NCBI RefSeq assembly: GCF_009765705.1
Contig: NZ_LMUX01000016.1
Span: 494,837-558,836, forward strand
Direction: 5' to 3'
DNA length: 64,000 bases
From: Burkholderia sp. L27(2015)
Lineage (GTDB): Bacteria > Pseudomonadota > Gammaproteobacteria > Burkholderiales > Burkholderiaceae
Shown here: positions 59,028 through 64,000 of the stretch, piece after piece
How the letters are laid out: each line of letters opens with the position of its first letter
Position numbering within the stretch: position 1 is the first letter of the stretch
Translations under genes and position numbers: made by a program
The notes under the pieces: generated by a model
Databases searched by the model: none
The model's input: only the letters and a program-made list of their open reading frames with translations
What the model was told of the DNA's origin: nothing

Positions 59028-59053
59028 TAAGCGGGCAACCTAAGCGGGCAACC
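59028..59053. repeat. 13-bp direct tandem repeat
   Basis: Two perfect copies of TAAGCGGGCAACC (59028-59040 and 59041-59053) between ppiA and the TPR protein gene, 42 nt downstream of the latter's stop. Confidence 0.9.
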
Positions 59054-59094
59054 CATGCGCGGGGGCATATCAATAGTCAATGTGCGCATGCCTA

Positions 59095-59778
59095 TCAACG
59101 ATTATTACCGTGGTTCAGCGAGGACGGGCCGAGCATTCCTTGCCCCTGGGGCACACCATATCCCGCGGGCGAATCGGAAGTCTGCGTGGCGCTCGCGGCA
59201 GCCGGCGTCGCGCTATGTGCTGCGATCGGCGAGGCCTGGGCCATCACGAGATCGATCGACTGTTTGCGTTGCGACGAAAGGCTATCCTGCGGATTAAGCT
59301 TGGCCGCTTTCTGATAAGCGCGCGACGCCATCTGCAAGTACAGCGACCCTAGATTCTGATAAGCCAGCGCATACGACGGATTGGCCGCCACGGCCGTCTC
59401 AAGCGTGGCGCGTGCCTGCGACAGCTCGCCGCGTTTGGCATACAGCGCGGCGAGATTGTTGTACGGCTCAGGCACCTCGGGGTATTGTTGTGTCAATGCG
59501 GTAAAGGCCTCGATCGCGTCGTCGTCGCGATTGAGCCGTGCCAGTACGGTCGCACGCTTGAATTTTGCCTGCGCGTCGGTAGGGTTGCTCGCGATGCGCT
59601 GGTCGAGTTGCTTAAGCGCGGCTTCGAGGTTTTTACCCGCGATCGCCTGGTCGATTTCGGGCGTGCCATCGGCGACCGCCGGAACGCGTTGCGCGAGGGC
59701 AGGCATGCTTTGTACACACAGCAGGGCGCAAAAAATAACGGATGCGGCTAGGGCGGCGCGACTGCAAAGGGTCTTCAT
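59095..59778 (-). CDS. Secreted TPR-repeat protein
   Basis: 227 residues with a signal peptide (MKTLCSRAALAASVIFCALLCVQSMPALA). Tetratricopeptide-like helices run from about 45 to 170: KNLEAALKQLDQRIASNP, AQAKFKRATVLARLNRDDDA and EPYNNLAALYAKRGELSQARATLETAV. TPR scaffolds mediate protein contacts; here in the periplasm. The C-terminal 45 residues are low-complexity and Ala/Ser/Gly-rich (TPAAASATQTSDSPAG). In Burkholderia a similar TPR gene precedes cysS. Function unknown. Divergent from cysS across 155 nt. Confidence 0.82.
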   Translation of the reverse strand: MKTLCSRAALAASVIFCALLCVQSMPALAQRVPAVADGTPEIDQAIAGKNLEAALKQLDQRIASNPTDAQAKFKRATVLARLNRDDDAIEAFTALTQQYPEVPEPYNNLAALYAKRGELSQARATLETAVAANPSYALAYQNLGSLYLQMASRAYQKAAKLNPQDSLSSQRKQSIDLVMAQASPIAAHSATPAAASATQTSDSPAGYGVPQGQGMLGPSSLNHGNNR

Positions 59779-59933
59779 TGGCTTAAACCGGGAATGTTAT
59801 ACTCCGCCGCATTCTAACAAAACGTCTGACCGATCCACGGATTGTCCGTGCGGATCGCCAGAATGCCCTCATTTTCAGCGTTGCAGCGTATTCTTTTTTG
59901 TTGCGACCGATCTGCCGCTCACATTGTCAGTCT

Positions 59934-61325
59934 ATGGATTCGCTCCGCATTTACAATACGCTCGCTCGCGAGAAGCAAACCTTTGTGCCGCTCAATCCTG
60001 GACAAGTCCGGATGTACGTATGCGGGATGACGGTCTACGACTACTGCCACGTCGGTCATGCGCGCGTATTGGTCGTGTTCGATATGGTACAACGCTGGCT
60101 GCGCGCGATCGGCTATGAAGTCACGTATGTGCGCAACGTTACCGATATCGACGACAAGATCATTCGACGCGCGGTAGAAAACAACGAGACCATCGCCGCG
60201 CTGACCACACGCTTTATTGCTGCGATGCACGAAGACGCAGCGGCATTGGGCGTCGAGCCGCCGACCATCGAGCCGCGCGCCACCGAGCACGTGCCGCAAA
60301 TGCTCGGCATGATCGAAATGCTGGAGCGCAACGGCTACGCCTATCAAGCGAGCGACGGCGACGTCAATTACGCGGTGCGCAAGTTCGCCGCGTACGGCAA
60401 GCTGTCCGGTAAAACGCTGGAAGATTTGCGCGCCGGTGAGCGTGTTGCCCCCAACGACGCCAAGTTGGATCCGCTCGATTTCGTGTTGTGGAAGAGCGCC
60501 AAGCCTTCGGAGCCCGCGGACACCCGTTGGGAATCGAAATGGGGGCCTGGTAGGCCAGGATGGCATATCGAATGCTCGGCGATGAGTTGCGAGCTGTTGG
60601 GCGAGCGTTTCGATATCCATGGCGGGGGCCAGGATCTGCAGTTTCCCCATCACGAAAACGAAATCGCCCAAAGTGAAGGCGCTACCGGCCAGACGTTTGT
60701 CAACTATTGGATGCATAACGGCTTTGTGCAGATCGATAGCGAAAAAATGTCGAAGTCGCTCGGAAATTTCTTTACGATCCGAGAGGTGCTGGAAAAATTC
60801 GATGCAGAAGTGGTGCGCTTTTTTATTTTGCGTGCACACTATCGCAGTCCGCTCAATTACAGCGATGCGCACATCGACGACGCGCGTGGTGCACTCACGC
60901 GGTTATACACAGCGCTAAAAGAGATAGCGGGCGACGGCGGGGAACTCGACTGGCATGAAGCGCACGCGTTGCGCTTCAAAGATGCAATGAACGACGATTT
61001 CAATTCGTCGTTGGCGATCTCGGTGTTGTTCGAGTTGGCGGCGGAAGTCAATCGTACGGCTGACACCGTACTGGCTCGCCAGTTGCAAAAGCTGGGTGCA
61101 GTGCTCGGTTTGTTGCAGCGCACACCGCGCGAGTTTTTGCAAAGCGTAGTAGGTAGTGAGCCCGGACTGGATGCGCAAGCGATCGAAGCACGGATTGCCG
61201 CACGCCGGGAAGCCAAGCGTACGAAAAATTTTAGTGAAGCCGATCAGATCCGCGCAGAGCTTCTTGAAGCGGGCGTGATCCTCGAAGATAAACCAGGGGG
61301 GGCTACCGAATGGCGGCGTGTTTGA
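59934..61325 (+). CDS. cysS: Cysteinyl-tRNA synthetase
   Basis: 463 residues from [17 protein letters not shown]. Class I synthetase with the zinc cysteine and HIGH motif in [17 protein letters not shown]. The second zinc-site residues are in [35 protein letters not shown], and KMSKS is exact ([13 protein letters not shown]). The C-terminal [21 protein letters not shown] is the conserved DALR end. It charges tRNA-Cys. The N-terminus matches the family; an upstream ATG-lacking extension to 59898 is ignored. Confidence 0.97.
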   Translation: MDSLRIYNTLAREKQTFVPLNPGQVRMYVCGMTVYDYCHVGHARVLVVFDMVQRWLRAIGYEVTYVRNVTDIDDKIIRRAVENNETIAALTTRFIAAMHEDAAALGVEPPTIEPRATEHVPQMLGMIEMLERNGYAYQASDGDVNYAVRKFAAYGKLSGKTLEDLRAGERVAPNDAKLDPLDFVLWKSAKPSEPADTRWESKWGPGRPGWHIECSAMSCELLGERFDIHGGGQDLQFPHHENEIAQSEGATGQTFVNYWMHNGFVQIDSEKMSKSLGNFFTIREVLEKFDAEVVRFFILRAHYRSPLNYSDAHIDDARGALTRLYTALKEIAGDGGELDWHEAHALRFKDAMNDDFNSSLAISVLFELAAEVNRTADTVLARQLQKLGAVLGLLQRTPREFLQSVVGSEPGLDAQAIEARIAARREAKRTKNFSEADQIRAELLEAGVILEDKPGGATEWRRV

Positions 61326-61370
61326 CCAAGCGTGTGCCAGTATGAATCGGTTAGCCAGGCGGGAGGCAAG

Positions 61371-62480
61371 ATGGTAGCGGCCACAAAAGCAGCCCAGAAA
61401 AAAGCGGCTGGGAAAGAGCGCATGCGTAGCGCGAGGGATACGTCCGTCGCAGCCGTGGGCGCTCGACGACCGTCGGCACGTAAAGTGTCGCCGCTGGGTG
61501 CGGCCGCCCACGGAGCGACTTTGAATGGGGCGCTTGTACCTGCTGTCGTGCCCGCTGTTGTGCCTGCAGTCCCAAAAGCGCGCCGCAAAACGGCGGCGGC
61601 CGACGACATCGCAGTGACCGGCTTGAACGGCGCCGCGCGCAAAACGGCCAAAGGTGCCGCCAAGTCCGCCAACACCATGAACGGGCTCGCGTCGACACCG
61701 GGCACGCCGAGTGTCGCGAAGCCCAAGGCACGCGCAGGCAAGCTCAAGAGCGTGGGCGGTGTCGCTACGGCAGCGCCGGCGCCTACATCCGCACCTGCGC
61801 CTGCGTCGGCGCCTGTACGCACCAAAGCGGCTACAAAGGCGGCAGCGGCAGCGGCAGGTTTGGTACGTCCGCCGTATTGGGACAAAGCGTGCGCCGACTT
61901 GGTCAAGCGCGACCGCATCATGAAAAAACTGATTCCTCAATTGGGACCGGTTCATTTGATGACGCGTGGCGACCCCTTCGTGACGCTCGCGCGCTCGGTG
62001 GTGGGTCAGCAGATCTCGATGCCTGCGGCACAGGCCATGTGGGGCCGTATTGTCACCACGTGCCCGAAGTTGACTCCGGCGCAGTTCGTCAAGGTCGGAC
62101 ACGAGAAGCTGATCGCCTGCGGTTTGTCCAAGCGCAAAACCGAATACATCCTGGACCTGGCGCAGCACTTCGTATCGGGGGCGCTGCACGTCAATACCTG
62201 GACCAGCATGGATGACGAAGCGGTGATCGCCGAGCTGACGGAAATTCGAGGCATCGGCCGTTGGACCGCGGAAATGTTTTTGATTTTCAACCTGATGCGT
62301 CCCGATGTCCTGCCGCTCGACGATGTCGGCCTGATTCGCGCCATCAGCGTCAATTATTTCAGCGGCGAGCCCGTCACGCGCAGCGAAGCGCGCGAAGTGG
62401 CCGCCAACTGGGAACCCTGGCGCACGGTTGCGACCTGGTATATGTGGCGCAGCCTGGATCCGTTGCCGGACGCCTACTAA
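61371..62480 (+). CDS. alkA: DNA-3-methyladenine glycosylase (HhH-GPD), long low-complexity N-terminus
   Basis: 369 residues from ATG 61371, which has GGGAGGCAAG in front. The first ~165 residues are Ala/Lys/Pro-rich with no fold signal, containing repeats such as [10 protein letters not shown] and [12 protein letters not shown]. From about 165 the AlkA-like domain begins. The helix-hairpin-helix is in [18 protein letters not shown] and the catalytic aspartate in [10 protein letters not shown]. It excises alkylated bases. The basic tail could increase DNA affinity. Such an extension is known in Burkholderia members but its composition here looks repeat-driven. Between cysS and accA. Confidence 0.87.
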   Translation: MVAATKAAQKKAAGKERMRSARDTSVAAVGARRPSARKVSPLGAAAHGATLNGALVPAVVPAVVPAVPKARRKTAAADDIAVTGLNGAARKTAKGAAKSANTMNGLASTPGTPSVAKPKARAGKLKSVGGVATAAPAPTSAPAPASAPVRTKAATKAAAAAAGLVRPPYWDKACADLVKRDRIMKKLIPQLGPVHLMTRGDPFVTLARSVVGQQISMPAAQAMWGRIVTTCPKLTPAQFVKVGHEKLIACGLSKRKTEYILDLAQHFVSGALHVNTWTSMDDEAVIAELTEIRGIGRWTAEMFLIFNLMRPDVLPLDDVGLIRAISVNYFSGEPVTRSEAREVAANWEPWRTVATWYMWRSLDPLPDAY

Positions 62481-62548
62481 GGCGAGCAAGAACCCACCCT
62501 TATTTAAAACGATCGCTATCGACCCTGTTTTTTCGATAGCAGGAACTG

Positions 62549-62578
62549 TTGTTGTGCTCGGCGCGGCGCGGTTAAAAT
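62549..62578 (+). promoter_or_regulatory. Putative accA promoter
   Basis: TTGTTG (62549-62554), an 18-nt spacer and TAAAAT (62573-62578), ending 32 nt before the accA ATG. Confidence 0.5.
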
Positions 62579-62610
62579 ACGCGCTGCCGAGTGACCAAGG
62601 ATTTCCGCAT

Positions 62611-63582
62611 ATGAAGATTGCCTTTCTGGATTTCGAACAGCCTATTGCTGAACTCGAAGCGAAAATAGAAGAATTACGCTTTGTACAGGACGATTCGGCG
62701 GTCGATATTTCGGAAGAGATCGACAGGCTTTCCAAGAAAAGTCTGCAGCTCACCAAGGATCTCTACGCGCATCTGTCGCCGTGGCAGGTGTCGCAAATCG
62801 CGCGTCATCCGCAGCGGCCGTACACGCTCGATTACGTGAGTGAACTATTCACTGATTTCCATGAGCTGCATGGCGATCGCTCGTTTGCCGACGACTTGTC
62901 GGTGATCGGCGGTTTGGCGCGTTTCAACGGCCAGCCGTGCATGGTGATCGGACAGCAAAAAGGGCGCGATACCAAAGAGCGTGCGCTGCGCAACTTCGGC
63001 ATGTCCAAGCCGGAAGGCTATCGCAAGGCCGAACGGCTGATGCGCCTGGCCGAAAAATTCAGTTTGCCGATTTTTACCTTCATCGATACGCCGGGCGCTT
63101 ATCCGGGCGTGAACGCTGAAGAGCGCGGGCAATCGGAAGCCATCGGTCATAATTTGTACGTGATGGCCGAGCTCAAGACGCCGCTGATCGCCACCATCAT
63201 CGGTGAAGGCGGTTCGGGCGGCGCACTCGCCATCGCGGTGGGCGACAGTGTGCTGATGTTGCAATACTCCACGTACTCGGTGATCTCGCCGGAGGGCTGC
63301 GCGTCCATACTTTGGAAGAGCGCGGCGAAGGCGCCTGAAGCTGCCGAAGCGTTGGGCCTGACGGCGCATCGTCTGAAAGCGCTGGGCCTGATCGACAAGA
63401 TCGTCAACGAGCCCGTGGGCGGGGCGCATCGCGATCCCAAAGCGATGGCGGCGATGTTGCGTCGTGCCTTGGCGGACTCATTGCGCCAGTTCCAGGGCAT
63501 GAGCGTAAATGACTTGCGCACGCGGCGTTTCGAGCGCCTGATGAGCTATGGCAAATTCAAGGAAACCACCCAGGGCGCTTAA
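62611..63582 (+). CDS. accA: Acetyl-CoA carboxylase carboxyltransferase subunit alpha
   Basis: 323 residues, the usual Burkholderia length, from [24 protein letters not shown]. The crotonase-type carboxyltransferase core has [68 protein letters not shown] and the oxyanion region [14 protein letters not shown]. With AccD it transfers carboxyl from biotin to acetyl-CoA for fatty acid synthesis. AAGGATTTCCGCAT precedes the ATG. tilS follows after 54 nt, as in many proteobacteria. Confidence 0.97.
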   Translation: MKIAFLDFEQPIAELEAKIEELRFVQDDSAVDISEEIDRLSKKSLQLTKDLYAHLSPWQVSQIARHPQRPYTLDYVSELFTDFHELHGDRSFADDLSVIGGLARFNGQPCMVIGQQKGRDTKERALRNFGMSKPEGYRKAERLMRLAEKFSLPIFTFIDTPGAYPGVNAEERGQSEAIGHNLYVMAELKTPLIATIIGEGGSGGALAIAVGDSVLMLQYSTYSVISPEGCASILWKSAAKAPEAAEALGLTAHRLKALGLIDKIVNEPVGGAHRDPKAMAAMLRRALADSLRQFQGMSVNDLRTRRFERLMSYGKFKETTQGA

Positions 63583-63636
63583 GCCCTTGGTCTGCGTCCA
63601 CAGCGCCTGCGTGGCGCTGCAGTGCTGGGCCTGACC

Positions 63637-64000
63637 ATGACGGCAGGCCCTAATTCATTCCCCGATGGTTTCGATGACGCTGAGCCAGCCTCGGCGTCGG
63701 CGGATCGCGCACGCGCGAGCGCATGTGCCGCGGTGGTGGCGGCGCTCGACGCGCTGATGCGCTCGAGCGTGCTCAAAGACGCTACGACGCGGGTGCTGGT
63801 GGCCTTCAGTGGCGGCCTCGATTCCACCGTGTTGCTTCATGCCGCTGTGCAAGCGCTGGGCGCGCAGCGCTGCTGCGCCGTGCATATCCATCATGGCTTA
63901 AGCGCTCAAGCCGATGCGTGGCAAGTCCATTGTGAACAGCAGGCCGGCGTGCTCGGCTGCGCGTTCGTTGGTCGGCGCGTGCGGCTGGCCGGTGAGCCGG
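63637..64000 (+). CDS. tilS: tRNA(Ile)-lysidine synthase TilS, 5' part (cut by window edge)
   Basis: About 121 residues are visible before the window ends. The N-terminal PP-loop ATPase motif is [19 protein letters not shown] near 50-68, and [17 protein letters not shown] follows, both diagnostic of TilS. It modifies C34 of tRNA-Ile(CAU) to lysidine with ATP and lysine. The first ~45 residues ([19 protein letters not shown]) are an Ala/Asp-rich extension, so the true start could be a later codon. The accA-tilS pairing supports the call. Confidence 0.92.
   Translation, partial: MTAGPNSFPDGFDDAEPASASADRARASACAAVVAALDALMRSSVLKDATTRVLVAFSGGLDSTVLLHAAVQALGAQRCCAVHIHHGLSAQADAWQVHCEQQAGVLGCAFVGRRVRLAGEP

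Noticed and set aside
60915-62756. A 613-residue open frame antisense to cysS, alkA and accA
   Set aside because: It crosses three real genes, is low-complexity (Arg/Cys-rich stretches) and has no ribosome site.

Overview
The window is a dense, mostly housekeeping stretch of chromosome from a betaproteobacterium, almost certainly Burkholderiaceae (Burkholderia sensu lato). The evidence is the gene order, including prfB-lysS next to recJ and an RpfE-type gene, lolCD-tatD-comEC, pyrG-kdsA-eno-ftsB, dapA-bamC-MBL hydrolase and cysS-alkA-accA-tilS, together with the protein sequences. G+C looks to be near 60 % by eye, a little low for free-living Burkholderia. Short tandem repeats of many unit lengths occur between genes and at gene ends. 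This would suit a host-associated lineage of the Mycetohabitans type, but the genus is inference. A chemotaxis gene (cheV) behind a flagellar-type promoter argues that the motility regulon is retained.

Layout. 1-3.3 kb: an accessory-looking cassette with an unidentified 3' gene fragment, a small unknown protein, an ATP-grasp ligase of unknown substrate and a SerC-like aminotransferase of the non-proteobacterial sequence type. 3.4-5.9 kb: two small envelope proteins, a beta-hydroxyacid dehydrogenase and a low-molecular-weight tyrosine phosphatase. 6-12.3 kb: the complete ISC iron-sulfur operon iscR-iscS-iscU-iscA-hscB-hscA-fdx-iscX, with two tandem IscR-like boxes at its promoter. 12.4-14.1 kb: a ThiE-like protein, a secreted NTF2-fold protein and a MarR regulator. 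14.2-19.8 kb (minus strand): RpfE-like protein, recJ, prfB with its programmed frameshift, and lysS. 19.9-26.6 kb: lolC, lolD, tatD, comEC and an alpha/beta hydrolase. 26.7-31.2 kb: pyrG-kdsA-eno-ftsB behind a TATAAT promoter and ended by a strong hairpin.

31.3-33 kb (minus): hslO and a gamma-carbonic-anhydrase-like gene, separated by 14 perfect copies of a 7-bp repeat. 33.4-38.9 kb: a DUF455 ferritin-like protein, a hydrolase, a PHP phosphoesterase, a YciO/Sua5 protein, a site-2 protease and trpS. 39-42.7 kb: a methyltransferase, then dapA-bamC-MBL hydrolase. 42.7-49.3 kb: a small Ala-rich lipoprotein, roxA divergent from slyD, a degenerate metallophosphoesterase and mutS. 49.4-52 kb: cheV convergent with an aromatic aminotransferase gene. 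52-54.7 kb: a CobW/COG0523 GTPase with a Zur-like operator, infA and an HU gene. 54.7-57.7 kb: suhB divergent from trmJ, and lpxH. 57.7-59.8 kb: ppiB, periplasmic ppiA and a TPR protein. 59.9-64 kb: cysS, alkA, accA and the 5' part of tilS.

Most genes serve translation, Fe-S assembly, envelope biogenesis and DNA repair. The parts most worth a second look are the 5' ATP-grasp/aminotransferase cassette, the repeat-bearing gene junctions, and three well-formed operators or promoters (IscR, Zur, FliA). No rRNA, tRNA, CRISPR array, insertion sequence or prophage was recognised.
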